The notes: generated from the letters alone by a model not told the origin. Shown: positions 1 through 7,711, numbered from the stretch's first letter. The stretch: DNA of 10,436 nucleotides from Candidatus Njordarchaeota archaeon (GCA_029856615.1 JAHKLF010000029.1:1-10436), one strand, 5' to 3'. Program-made: numbers and translations.

Positions 1-900
1 TTAGTTCTCCAAGATAAAGCAGGATTATTTATGAAAAATTTCCTAATAGAAAAGTATACTGAAATACGTGTTTATCCTTCGTATGAGGATATAAGACGAT
101 TTGAGACGTTAATGAGAGCGTATGGTTCCATATTGTTTGGAAGATATCGAGTGAGGGAACGAGGACATGGATATGATTTTTGGGGGTTAAGAAAATATCA
201 ACCTACAGATAGTATAAGATTTATCGATTGGAAGGCTAGTGCTCGGCGTGGGGAACTCTACATAAAAGAGTATGAGGCAGAGAGGAATGTAAAAATGTAC
301 ATATTTTTAGATGCATCTTCTTCCATGGGATTAGGCCATAAAAGAATGACAAAAATAGATTATGCAGCGAGAGTTTGTGTATTATTATCTTATTTAGCGA
401 ATAGAGCTCAGGACTTTTTCGGGTTGGTAGTTTTTTCAGATAATATTCGTGATTTTATTCCAGCGCGTAGAGGAAAAAAGCATTTTTATAAAATACTCGA
501 GGCTTTAGCGAGGGCTGAGGCGCACGGTGCTTCTAACTTAACTCAAGCCATGAGGGAATTCATAAAAAGAGAACGCAGAGCTGCTTTAGCCTTTATAATT
601 TCGGATTTGGAAGGAGATTTTTCATCAATAGAAGAAGGGATAAAGATTGCTTTATCCAATAAAGTATGGCCAATAATAATAGCACCCATAGGCCCATTAT
701 TCGAAATTTTACCTAATGGAGAATTAACTAAAGCTTTCTTTGAGGTTGCGTTAACCGAATATATGAGACGAAGAGATCAACTAAAATTACGATTGGCGAA
801 ATATGGGGTTAAAGTATTAGATGTTGGCCCAGAGGAAATTCTGGGGATCTCTCTCGAGGCATTTCTGAAGGCTAAAGGAAGAGGTATAAGAATGATGTAA
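1..900 (+). CDS. DUF58 family protein with vWA-like fold, 5' end outside window (partial)
   Basis: The reading frame is open from base 1, and the residues before the first Met (position 31) include DKAGLF. This resembles the D-x-x-G-LF segment that precedes the 'VYP' strand in DUF58 proteins. The Met at 31 is therefore probably internal, and roughly 100 or more N-terminal residues, usually including membrane helices, lie before the window. Numbering from that Met, the DUF58 signature is at about 47-82 (YDFWGLRKYQ, then RFIDWKASARRGELYIKEYE). A vWA-type metal site follows: DASSS at 94-98 (D94, S96, S98), with T171 and D192 (SDLEG) as likely further ligands. In this family the protein usually acts with a MoxR AAA+ ATPase and membrane partners in poorly understood chaperone or cell-envelope roles. 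No MoxR gene is visible here and it may lie upstream. The next gene starts 21 bp downstream on the same strand. Family assignment is firm; function is inferred. Confidence 0.9.
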   Translation, partial: LVLQDKAGLFMKNFLIEKYTEIRVYPSYEDIRRFETLMRAYGSILFGRYRVRERGHGYDFWGLRKYQPTDSIRFIDWKASARRGELYIKEYEAERNVKMYIFLDASSSMGLGHKRMTKIDYAARVCVLLSYLANRAQDFFGLVVFSDNIRDFIPARRGKKHFYKILEALARAEAHGASNLTQAMREFIKRERRAALAFIISDLEGDFSSIEEGIKIALSNKVWPIIIAPIGPLFEILPNGELTKAFFEVALTEYMRRRDQLKLRLAKYGVKVLDVGPEEILGISLEAFLKAKGRGIRMM

Positions 901-921
901 ACCCGATGTAAAGGTGGTAAT

Positions 922-2166
922 ATGAACACAGAGGAGCTATTAAAATTACTAAGAAAAAAGAGAAGAGAAATTGATGCTATTGTGTTTATCATGAGAGTCT
1001 TATTAGCAACATTATTTGCAATATTCTACTACCTTTTAATAACATATTTTTTGACATTACAATTTTTCAGTCTGATTAACCTCGCCTATATTGTTAGATT
1101 TCTTAAGATAATAATAATAATTCTCAGCGCGTTTCTAATAGCTTCTTTTGCTATGTTTTCTTCTAGAAGTTATAGTTCGGAATTGCATTATCTCTTATTA
1201 CTTATTGCGATTACGACAATATTATCATTTATATTAGGTTTATCTGACGAGGATATTAGACTGCTGATGGATTATGAAGCATTAAGCGAATTTTTAAAGA
1301 GTAATCTGATTAGTATTGTATACGGCGCCATGCTGGTACTATTTATTGTTTCAATGCTACTGACAATAGGCTTTTTGAGAAGAGGTATGCTAGATCATTT
1401 AATAACAAGTATGTTGCTCATATATTTTGCTATTATTGGCATTTTTCTTTTCTCACCGAATTTAATATTTGCAATAAAATTAGAAGATCTTTTCACATTA
1501 AGGGGAATACTCCATACTCTACTGTCATTACAATTTTTGCCATTCTTATTAACATTCCTAATACTCGAAATTGGGCAATTCTTTAATTCAATACATGCTA
1601 GCTTAATTCCCTTAAAAAATAGATTTAAGAGAATGGAAAATCAACTTAGAAGAGTAGAAAGAGCACAAAGAGAGATTACGGGTATTATAGGGCATGAAGA
1701 ATTTGCGATTAGAAGAAGAATTATTGAGGTTTTATCGCCCTTAATATCCTCCATTATTAGAGATGCCTATGAGGGATACGCCTTTTTAGGAGAAGGAACC
1801 GCGCTGTATGTTGATTCTAAAGTTAAAGCGTATGTAGAATTTAGTGCTAAAAAGGATGAATTATTTCTAATTAGAGTCGCGGGATTGCACGTAGATCCTT
1901 TGACGAAATCTATGTTTTTGTCCCTAATAATATCACTCTTAGGAAGAATAATTATGACAATAGGAGTTCTTTTCACAGCGTTCTTCTTATTAGGAATTTT
2001 ACTACAAACTAATTTTAGTAAAGTATACGAAATGAATAGATTCGAGGCTTATGTTTTCATGATATTCGTGGTTTTGATTTTAGCTTACTTTATGATTATG
2101 TTAATAGAAAGGCTTATGAGAAAACGTTTAGAGAAAGGGATCGAAATAAGGGAGTACGAGATATGA
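922..2166 (+). CDS. Polytopic membrane protein of unknown function, linked to DUF58 gene
   Basis: I do not recognise a family for this 414-residue protein. About eight hydrophobic helices are visible: roughly 19-48, 58-80, 86-107, 129-152, 158-178, 198-220, 331-360 and 376-397. Between helices 6 and 7 lies a soluble segment of about 110 residues (222-330). It begins with a very basic, heptad-like amphipathic stretch (KNRFKRMENQLRRVERAQRE, 232-251) that could be a short coiled coil facing the cytoplasm, followed by a mixed alpha/beta region. The N-terminus (RKKRRE) and C-terminus (LMRKRLEKG) are also basic, consistent with cytoplasmic ends. The ATG at 922 follows an AAGGTGG Shine-Dalgarno site at 911-917. 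The gene lies 21 bp after the DUF58 stop, so the two are probably co-transcribed, and a membrane partner for the DUF58 protein is a reasonable inference. No enzymatic motif was seen. Confidence 0.85.
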   Translation: MNTEELLKLLRKKRREIDAIVFIMRVLLATLFAIFYYLLITYFLTLQFFSLINLAYIVRFLKIIIIILSAFLIASFAMFSSRSYSSELHYLLLLIAITTILSFILGLSDEDIRLLMDYEALSEFLKSNLISIVYGAMLVLFIVSMLLTIGFLRRGMLDHLITSMLLIYFAIIGIFLFSPNLIFAIKLEDLFTLRGILHTLLSLQFLPFLLTFLILEIGQFFNSIHASLIPLKNRFKRMENQLRRVERAQREITGIIGHEEFAIRRRIIEVLSPLISSIIRDAYEGYAFLGEGTALYVDSKVKAYVEFSAKKDELFLIRVAGLHVDPLTKSMFLSLIISLLGRIIMTIGVLFTAFFLLGILLQTNFSKVYEMNRFEAYVFMIFVVLILAYFMIMLIERLMRKRLEKGIEIREYEI

Positions 2167-2220
2167 GCATAAGATAGTATTATGGGATGATATTATGGTA
2201 CGTACTTTTCTTTCATATAG

Positions 2221-4329
2221 CTAATAAGAGACAACTTTATATTTGCCCGGTCGCGGTTCATATATATTTCCACGGGCTTTTTCCTTGTTGATAACATCCA
2301 TTACGAATGCTTCTGGAATATTTAATTCCTTAGCCTCTTCTACGATACGTTTGATGGGCACACCGTCGGGATACTCACTCTCCATTTTTTTGATGATATC
2401 CAGAACCATCAGGTATTTTGCCCTTTTGGTAGTGGATACCCCCGTTGATAATATACCGACATCGATATGTCCACTTAATGGATCACGACCAACTTGTGAC
2501 AGAGAGTATCTCATCAATTCAATTGCAAATTCGGCATCGCTTTCATCTACTGTATTCTTTAACAGCATTCTAGCATGAGCCTCGGCGATTCTTACTAGTG
2601 CTTCTAATTGCCGTGCAGTTATTGAGATAGGACTGAGGCCCAAAGCTTCTTCTTCCTCCTCTTTGCTAGAGGTCCTCATCTTAAGATAGAAATCAAGGAG
2701 CTTCTTTGCAGCTTCCTTAGTTAATTTAGGAAAGACATGTTCTCGCGCATAAAGTATGTATTTTCTTAAGAATTGTGGAGGCAAAGGGGGTTCAGGTTTA
2801 ATATCCTGAGTATGTAGTCCTAAAATATGGCTCGCTTTTCTGTAATCTTCTTCGCGGTCTGGGCGATCAACTAAAATGAATATTAAATCAAATCGCGATA
2901 AGATTGTCGGTGGTAAATCTATGTTATCTGCTAAGTCTCTGTCCGGCAGATAACGACCAAATTTTGGATTTGCAGCAGCAAGAATTGATGTACGAGCATT
3001 AAGAGTTGCAACAATGCCTGCTTTAGCTATTGAGATACTCTGTTGCTCCATGGCTTCGTGCAAAGCTCGTCTATCATCACGACTCATTTTGTCAAATTCG
3101 TCTATGCATGCGATTCCCTTATCTGCTAATACTAATACGCCAGCTTCTAAGGCCCATCCATCTTCGGTTTTTACTACCGCTGCTGTTAAACCAGCGGCTG
3201 ACGAGCCTTTTCCTGATGTATAAATGGCCCGTGGAGCGATTTGAGCGATATATTTTAACAATTGGGATTTTCCTGTTCCAGGATCTCCTATTAGGAGAAT
3301 GTTTATAGTCCCTCTTATTTTGGTTCCATCAGGCAGAGTCTTAGGGACTCCTCCGAATAGTAGAGTTGCGATTGCTTTCTTAATAATATCATATCCGTAG
3401 ATTGAAGGGGCAATACTATTAATTATCTTCTCTTCAAGTTTCGGATCCTGCCTCAATTTTTCAATAAGTTCTAATTCTTCCTCAGATAACTCTAATTCTT
3501 CGCGAGTAGTTGTTTCACTATCAATGTATAATGCCTCAATCTGAATTTCAAATAACGGTTTTTTACCTACTTTTAACCCTCTTTCTGGAAAGGTTTTAAC
3601 TATTCCATACACAGTAACTCTGTCACCAGGTCGAACAATTCCAGCTAAATCCCCTCTGACAATGACACTAACGCCCTGTGGAAGTTGACCGGGAGGTAAT
3701 TCTTCAGGTAATTCTTGGATTATTAGCTCTTGATATTCCTCATACTCGGCTCCTTCTTTCAATAACTCAAAACGTGAGGTATTATCGCATGACGGATTTA
3801 GACAAGCAGCTGGTTTTTGGAATTCGTCTTCGAATTCCAAAGGAAAAACAAATCCGCATACGAGGCATTTGAATAAAGCGCGTTTAAGAATAGGTTTGAT
3901 TTTCGTCACCTTAACTACAACGCCCCTAAAACTAATTATTCGACCTAAATTTTCTGCTCTATGAATTTCGCGTATCGAAATAGGTCTCCCTATATTTCGA
4001 ATTCTAACTCTATATCGTCTTAAGATATCATCACTTAATTCTTCATTAACAATTTTAAGCGCTTTTCTAAAGGCTTCATCAAAGAGTTTAAGGGTCTTAA
4101 GAGGGTCTCTTAATAGGATTTCAGCCAGATCGGCATCATAAATTGCTAGATCAGTATAATCGACGACGAGAGATCGTTTAGCTTCATCCGCTGAGATGTC
4201 CAGCAATTCTTCACGATATTTATAAATGTTCTTTCCTTCCTCGTCAGGTACTATAAAATTGAAAATGAAGTTAAGGAATTTCTCCTTTATTTCATCATCT
4301 GAAAGTATAATACTCCTTTCAATTTCCAA
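2221..4329 (-). CDS. mcm: Replicative DNA helicase MCM
   Basis: This is the archaeal homohexameric MCM, a 3'-5' ATP-driven helicase that forms the replication-fork motor with GINS and Cdc45/GAN-type partners. The 702 residues match the usual archaeal length, and no intein is present. The N-terminal region (about 1-270) contains a Cys4 zinc site: C155, C158, C176, C181 (CLVC and CLNPSC). The AAA+ core has Walker A GDPGTGKS at 348-355, Walker B CIDEF at 408-412 with D410 and E411, a presensor-1 hairpin around K436, sensor 1 N454 (AAANPK), arginine finger R479 (LSRFD) and sensor 2 R573 (ITARQ). A winged-helix domain fills about 635-702. The start is TTG: an in-frame TAG stands five codons upstream, and AGAGGG lies at the spacing used by neighbouring genes. 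It lies downstream of gins23 on the same strand, 153 bp away. Confidence 0.98.
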   Translation of the reverse strand: MEIERSIILSDDEIKEKFLNFIFNFIVPDEEGKNIYKYREELLDISADEAKRSLVVDYTDLAIYDADLAEILLRDPLKTLKLFDEAFRKALKIVNEELSDDILRRYRVRIRNIGRPISIREIHRAENLGRIISFRGVVVKVTKIKPILKRALFKCLVCGFVFPLEFEDEFQKPAACLNPSCDNTSRFELLKEGAEYEEYQELIIQELPEELPPGQLPQGVSVIVRGDLAGIVRPGDRVTVYGIVKTFPERGLKVGKKPLFEIQIEALYIDSETTTREELELSEEELELIEKLRQDPKLEEKIINSIAPSIYGYDIIKKAIATLLFGGVPKTLPDGTKIRGTINILLIGDPGTGKSQLLKYIAQIAPRAIYTSGKGSSAAGLTAAVVKTEDGWALEAGVLVLADKGIACIDEFDKMSRDDRRALHEAMEQQSISIAKAGIVATLNARTSILAAANPKFGRYLPDRDLADNIDLPPTILSRFDLIFILVDRPDREEDYRKASHILGLHTQDIKPEPPLPPQFLRKYILYAREHVFPKLTKEAAKKLLDFYLKMRTSSKEEEEEALGLSPISITARQLEALVRIAEAHARMLLKNTVDESDAEFAIELMRYSLSQVGRDPLSGHIDVGILSTGVSTTKRAKYLMVLDIIKKMESEYPDGVPIKRIVEEAKELNIPEAFVMDVINKEKARGNIYEPRPGKYKVVSY

Positions 4330-4344
4330 TGAATTTTCCCTCTA
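4330..4344 (-). promoter_or_regulatory. Shine-Dalgarno site supporting the TTG start of mcm
   Basis: Read on the minus strand, AGAGGG precedes the TTG at 4329 by eight bases. Aligned to the archaeal GGAGGTGAT consensus, GAGG pairs in register and leaves five bases before TTG, the same register as at pth2, gins23 and the ATPase gene. An in-frame TAG at 4342-4344 excludes any longer start. No ATG or GTG lies between that stop and the TTG, so TTG is well supported. Confidence 0.7.
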
Positions 4345-4378
4345 AATGAATTTCTAGTCTTTTTGAATATGATGATAA

Positions 4379-4434
4379 TTATTTTAAGTAGCTTAATACT
4401 ATTGAATTACGTTTCAATGGATAATCTTAATAAA
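4379..4434 (-). promoter_or_regulatory. Candidate archaeal promoter(s) for mcm
   Basis: The 153-bp gap between gins23 and mcm holds two TATA-like elements on the minus strand: TTTATTAAG (4426-4434) and CTTAAAATAA (4379-4388). Using the usual spacing of about 25 bp from TATA to start site, they would give 5' leaders of about 75 and 27 nt for mcm. Together with the T-rich tract just after gins23, this suggests mcm can be transcribed separately from gins23. AT-rich sequence yields such boxes by chance, so this is tentative. Confidence 0.4.
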
Positions 4435-4450
4435 TTTACGGTTATGTTTC

Positions 4451-4482
4451 AAAAAAAATGAAAGTAGAATGTGAAAGAAAAA
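4451..4482 (-). terminator. Oligo-T tracts directly after gins23
   Basis: On the minus strand the gins23 TAG is followed at once by TTTTTCTTTC (4473-4482) and then by a run of eight T (4451-4458). Archaeal RNA polymerase terminates at oligo-T tracts without needing a hairpin, so at least partial termination between gins23 and mcm is likely. No strong stem precedes the tracts. Confidence 0.5.
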
Positions 4483-5031
4483 CTATTTCTCATCATAAAG
4501 AATTTTAGTCAGATCGGTCTTGATTAAAGAAATCATCCACGTTTCACTTAAATCCTTCATATATCGAGCTAAAATATCTTCCCATAGCAACATATCTTTT
4601 TCCTGACCTGTTGTTAATGCCCTTCTGAGAATCTTGGGTAATCTTATTTTCATGAATTCTTTTAATGCAGTTATTATACGTTCGCGCATCTCTTGATTTG
4701 CCAGCTTATCCGTATATTCTTTAACTCTAAAGTATAATCCTTTTTCTACAGCGGAAAGAGGAGCTCGATCTTTTTCTCTAACGACATAATATGTTAGCCT
4801 GCCGATTAGTTCTCGCGGATTTTCTTCTTTAATGCGTATTTTATTTTTCTTTTTCAGTATATAAGCGAGCCACCGTGGGATTCTTGTCTCCTCATTTGCC
4901 ACAAGGTGATAGGTTCCCGAGAGAGTCTTTATTTCTAGGGTTTCTATGGGCACTACGGTGACTTCATCTAATAAATATCGAATATAACTTCTAATGAATT
5001 CATAACGTAAATTAATGTCCAGTAAAGACAT
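4483..5031 (-). CDS. gins23: GINS complex subunit, Gins23 (Psf2/Psf3-like)
   Basis: GINS bridges MCM and Cdc45/GAN-like nuclease in the archaeal replicative helicase. This 182-residue protein shows the domain order of the Psf2/Psf3 class. A small beta-rich B domain comes first (about 24-68: VTVVPIE, then IPRWLAYILKKKNKIRI, which resembles the 'P-x-WLA-x-L-K' core of Psf2). A helical A domain follows (about 73-178) with a basic helix MKIRLPKILRRA at 127-138, matching the R-x-x-K segment of GINS A domains. I start it at the ATG at 5031, which has GGTG in good Shine-Dalgarno register. The frame stays open to 5109, but that extension would overlap pth2 and adds no GINS-like residues. Adjacency to mcm is the arrangement known from Sulfolobus and strongly supports the call. 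The family is divergent, so choosing Gins23 over Gins51 rests on domain order. Confidence 0.85.
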   Translation of the reverse strand: MSLLDINLRYEFIRSYIRYLLDEVTVVPIETLEIKTLSGTYHLVANEETRIPRWLAYILKKKNKIRIKEENPRELIGRLTYYVVREKDRAPLSAVEKGLYFRVKEYTDKLANQEMRERIITALKEFMKIRLPKILRRALTTGQEKDMLLWEDILARYMKDLSETWMISLIKTDLTKILYDEK

Positions 5032-5072
5032 TATTAGACACCAGTGATTTGAAATGATTAACGAACTTAAAC
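5007..5072. promoter_or_regulatory. Compressed divergent promoter region of gins23 and pth2
   Basis: Start codons of gins23 (5031, minus) and pth2 (5054, plus) are separated by 22 bp. Within it lie GGTG on the minus strand (5039-5042) and GTGAT on the plus strand (5044-5048), each with five bases between its consensus register and its ATG. Candidate TATA elements lie inside the opposing genes: GTTTAAG on the minus strand (5066-5072, in pth2 codons 5-7) and TAAATTAA on the plus strand (5007-5014, in the gins23 start region). With about 25-bp spacing, both start sites fall at about 5036-5046, so the 5' ends would abut or overlap. The Shine-Dalgarno sites are seen directly; the TATA boxes are tentative. 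Confidence 0.5.
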
Positions 5073-5413
5073 AAGTAATTGTTGTAAGAAAGGATTTAGG
5101 TTTACCCAAAGGAAAGCTTTGTGTACAAGTTGCTCATGCTGCGGTAACAGCGTATATTGAAGCTAGAAAAAAGAACCCAGAGTGGGCGAATAAATGGCTA
5201 TTAGAGGGACAGAAAAAAATCGTTGTAGTAGTAAAAGATCTAGATGAACTTCTAAGAATATATGAAGAAGCCTCTAAAAGCGATATCCCTGTGGCACTTA
5301 TAAGGGATGCGGGGCTAACTACCGTGCCGCCGGGTACGATAACGTGTGTTGGCATTGGACCTGCCCCAGCATGTATCATTGATAGGATCACGGGCAAATT
5401 AAAATTATTATAA
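5054..5413 (+). CDS. pth2: Peptidyl-tRNA hydrolase, Pth2 family
   Basis: The enzyme cleaves the ester bond of peptidyl-tRNAs released from stalled ribosomes, recycling tRNA. The 119-residue protein is full length for archaeal Pth2 and covers the whole domain. The N-terminal strand KQVIVVRKDL (6-15) is followed by the signature PKGKLCVQVAHAAV (18-31), including the conserved lysine K19 and H28. Next come KIVVVVKDLDEL (55-66) and the active-site region IRDAGLTTVPPGT (83-95) with D85, T89/T90 and T95, then TCVGIGPAP. The start is ATG with GTGAT at 5044-5048. It is divergent from gins23 and is the first gene of a tight cluster: the truD coding frame begins within 10 bp of its stop. All family motifs are intact. 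Confidence 0.97.
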   Translation: MINELKQVIVVRKDLGLPKGKLCVQVAHAAVTAYIEARKKNPEWANKWLLEGQKKIVVVVKDLDELLRIYEEASKSDIPVALIRDAGLTTVPPGTITCVGIGPAPACIIDRITGKLKLL

Positions 5414-5418
5414 GGTGA
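5413..5418 (+). promoter_or_regulatory. Shine-Dalgarno site that decides the truD start
   Basis: AGGTGA overlaps the pth2 stop (TAA, 5411-5413). The in-frame GTG at 5415 lies inside this site and has no Shine-Dalgarno of its own. The TTG at 5424 lies five bases after GGTGA, matching the spacing at pth2 and gins23. I therefore prefer TTG 5424, which shortens the protein by three residues. Confidence 0.6.
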
Positions 5419-5423
5419 AATTA

Positions 5424-6761
5424 TTGCGTACGGATGTTCCAGAGTTTGATAAAAAAATGGGGATGCTTTGCTGGTTAACTAATAATGATGGAATATATGG
5501 AAGCGTTAAGGAGAGATACGAAGATTTTTTAGTTGAAGAAGTTTTGCCCGACGGAACAATTCTTACTTTAGAGAATCCTCGTCTTAAGTTTTCTGGTTAT
5601 GAAGGATTATTTACTCATTTTGTATTAGTCAAAAAAGGAATAGGGAATTTTGAAGCAGTGTGGTATTTAGCAGAAAAACTGGGAGTTCCATGTGGGTTCT
5701 TTTTCTACAGTGGGAATAAGGATAGAGATGCACTTACTGTCCAAAGAATGGCTGTTTGGGGCGTTTCACCGGAGGAGCTTCTTCAACTTAAATTGCCAGA
5801 AACAATTAAAATATATTCGCCAATTCGAGAGTTAAGGAGAATACACATAGGAGAGCATTTAGGAAATAGGTTCACGATATTTATTAGAAAAATCGCGGAG
5901 AAAGATACTTCAAAATTAGAGAAACTACTTACCGAAATTGAAAATATAGGTTACTTACCTAATTTCTTTAGTTATCAACGTTTTGGACTACTTAGACCCA
6001 TATCGCATTATGTGGGAAAGTTACTATTATTGAGAAGATATGAAGATGCGCTCAGATTATACTTAGCATCTCCAGCGTTGATTGATGATGAGAAAATGCT
6101 GGGTATAAAAAGAATGATACTGCAGGGAGATTATCGCAACGCGATAAGGGAGCTCCCCAGAAAAGGATTTATTTTTGAAAGAATTTTATTGAACGAGCTA
6201 ATTAAAAGAAGGGAACCAAAGATTGTTTGGAAAAAAGTCCCAAGATTCCTTTTGAGAATGCTTGTAGAGGCTTACCAAGCCTATCTTTTTAATCTTACCC
6301 TAAGTAAGCTCTTAATTGAAAATTATGACTTGGTAAAGAGTAATCCGCGGATCCCCGTAATTGGGTATAATGTGAAGGTGCAAAAAATAGGAAATACGAT
6401 AGCAAAAATTTTACACGATATACTTAATGAGGAGCATTTTGATTTAAGATTCTTCAAGAATGAGGATTTTCCTCCACTCTCGTTAAAAGGTACTTTACGG
6501 TATGCATTATTGAGAATACAATTCGACTTAAGGAAAATAATTGAAGATTCTAATGGCCACTATACTTGTGTACTAAGATTTGTACTCAAAAAAGGAGAGT
6601 ATGCGACAATCGTACTTAGAGAGATATTTAAGCATTATACCTTAATGGCTTTTCTGAGTTCTTCTTTTGAAACGCAAGCTAATAGAATATTAGAAAATTT
6701 AGAAAAAATACAGAAATTTACTACATCCATTTTAAGGGGGTCGGGATGCCTAAGCCAATAA
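5424..6761 (+). CDS. truD: tRNA pseudouridine synthase TruD
   Basis: TruD isomerises uridine 13 to pseudouridine in tRNA; archaeal and eukaryotic (Pus7) members can have further targets. The protein is 445 residues from TTG 5424, or 448 from GTG 5415, a normal archaeal length. Early residues GIYGSVKERYEDFLVEE match the family opening 'G-x-IK-x-x-x-EDF-V-E'. The catalytic motif GNKDRDALTVQ lies at about 97-107, with D100 the nucleophilic aspartate. NFFSYQRFG (180-188) matches the family N-[YF]-F-G-x-QRFG motif with Ser in place of the first Gly. QAYLFN lies at 285-290, and the C-terminal core strand YATIVLREI follows at about 393-401. The central insert carries the TRUD domain. It follows pth2 directly and overlaps rnz by 16 bp, which suggests co-transcription and translational coupling. 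The last 40 residues or so look less conserved. Confidence 0.95.
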   Translation: MRTDVPEFDKKMGMLCWLTNNDGIYGSVKERYEDFLVEEVLPDGTILTLENPRLKFSGYEGLFTHFVLVKKGIGNFEAVWYLAEKLGVPCGFFFYSGNKDRDALTVQRMAVWGVSPEELLQLKLPETIKIYSPIRELRRIHIGEHLGNRFTIFIRKIAEKDTSKLEKLLTEIENIGYLPNFFSYQRFGLLRPISHYVGKLLLLRRYEDALRLYLASPALIDDEKMLGIKRMILQGDYRNAIRELPRKGFIFERILLNELIKRREPKIVWKKVPRFLLRMLVEAYQAYLFNLTLSKLLIENYDLVKSNPRIPVIGYNVKVQKIGNTIAKILHDILNEEHFDLRFFKNEDFPPLSLKGTLRYALLRIQFDLRKIIEDSNGHYTCVLRFVLKKGEYATIVLREIFKHYTLMAFLSSSFETQANRILENLEKIQKFTTSILRGSGCLSQ

Positions 6762-7711
6762 TAGTGCATTTCATAGGTACTGGGGCGGCTGCGCCTTTTA
6801 ATGATAAGCTTTTTCCATGTATTGCTCTTAGATATGATAATTATCTGATATTATTTGATGTAGGAGAGGGATGCCAGTTTGGGTTATTTAGAAAAAAAAT
6901 TCATCCCGTGAAGTCTCATCTTATTGTATTAATCTCGCATTTTCATGCGGACCACACAGTTGGCCTAGTTGGTCTATTGCATACCCTAAAAATCAGTGGA
7001 AAGGGTGATGTAATAACGATAATAGGTCCTAATGGGCTAAGGGAATTCATACAGAATATTAAGGAGGTCTTTCTGCTTAGTAAAACGCCTTATAAATTAG
7101 CACTAATTGAAATCGATACTTCGAATATTAGAATGGGGGAAACGATTATTATTTATGAAGAGATGAACTTCGTTGTGAAGGCTTTTAAAACAATACACGA
7201 TGTCCCATCAATTGGGTATATATTCGAGGAAAGGCGGATAGTGAAATTTAATGCGAAGAAAGCAGAAATGCTTGGAATACCAAGAACATCTATCAGGAGA
7301 AAGCTATTAGAGGGAAAAGAAATAAAGTTATCAGATGGAAGGATCATTAGGCCTGAGGATGTTATTGAGATAATGCCAGGTAGAAAAATTGTATATACGG
7401 GGGATACGAGACCCCTATATGAGTGTATTCCGATTCTGAAGAATGCAGACTTATTAATTCATGACGCTACATTCTTGCGTAAGCATGATATAGAGCGCGC
7501 AGAAAAGAGATATCATAGTACCATTGAGGAAGCCATTGAGATAGCTAAAAAAGCAAATGCAAGAATCTTAGCTTTAGTACACATATCTCCTCGATATAGG
7601 CGAGAGGAGATAAGAGAAGCTGTACAAAAAATGTTAGATAAAATAATAGAGAAAGGAGAGGTGCCGCCCAAAATCATTCTCCCAGAGGATGGAGAATCGT
7701 TAGTAATCTAA
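6746..7711 (+). CDS. rnz: Ribonuclease Z (tRNA 3'-end endonuclease)
   Basis: RNase Z is a zinc metallo-beta-lactamase-fold endonuclease that removes the 3' trailer of pre-tRNA so CCA can be added. The 321 residues are typical of the short form (RNase Z-S). Motifs in order are: GTGAAAP near the N-terminus (11-17), the zinc motif SHFHADH (64-70; H65, H67, D69, H70), H151 in the HDVPS segment, YTGDTRP (D220), LIHDATF (238-243), HST (257-259), and HISPRY with H279. The region of about 160-210, between H151 and D220, corresponds to the flexible arm that grips tRNA. The ATG at 6746 follows AAGGGGG (6734-6740) and lies within the end of truD, a 16-bp overlap. An oligo-T terminator follows the stop directly. 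The full ligand set indicates an active enzyme. Confidence 0.96.
   Translation: MPKPIIVHFIGTGAAAPFNDKLFPCIALRYDNYLILFDVGEGCQFGLFRKKIHPVKSHLIVLISHFHADHTVGLVGLLHTLKISGKGDVITIIGPNGLREFIQNIKEVFLLSKTPYKLALIEIDTSNIRMGETIIIYEEMNFVVKAFKTIHDVPSIGYIFEERRIVKFNAKKAEMLGIPRTSIRRKLLEGKEIKLSDGRIIRPEDVIEIMPGRKIVYTGDTRPLYECIPILKNADLLIHDATFLRKHDIERAEKRYHSTIEEAIEIAKKANARILALVHISPRYRREEIREAVQKMLDKIIEKGEVPPKIILPEDGESLVI

Noticed and set aside
31..900. DUF58 gene starting at the ATG at 31
   Set aside because: The frame is open to base 1 and encodes family-like residues (DKAGLF) before this Met, so the gene is more likely cut by the window edge.
2167..2220. Repeated TATTATGG and GTACGTAC palindrome between the convergent membrane-protein and mcm genes
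   Set aside because: Short, AT-rich and not part of a recognisable terminator or larger repeat.
2243..3872. Plus-strand open frames opposite mcm
   Set aside because: They are antisense to a conserved gene with all its motifs and have no recognisable domain or ribosome site.
2221..4329. Intein or insertion in mcm
   Set aside because: Length (702 residues) and motif spacing are those of a normal archaeal MCM.
4369..4375. C-box-like ATGATGA suggesting a C/D box guide RNA
   Set aside because: No CTGA D box lies at a suitable distance downstream and there is no terminal stem.
5032..5109. Longer gins23 start at 5109
   Set aside because: It would overlap pth2 by 56 bp, adds Cys/Ser-rich residues unlike GINS, and the ATG at 5031 has GGTG in good register.
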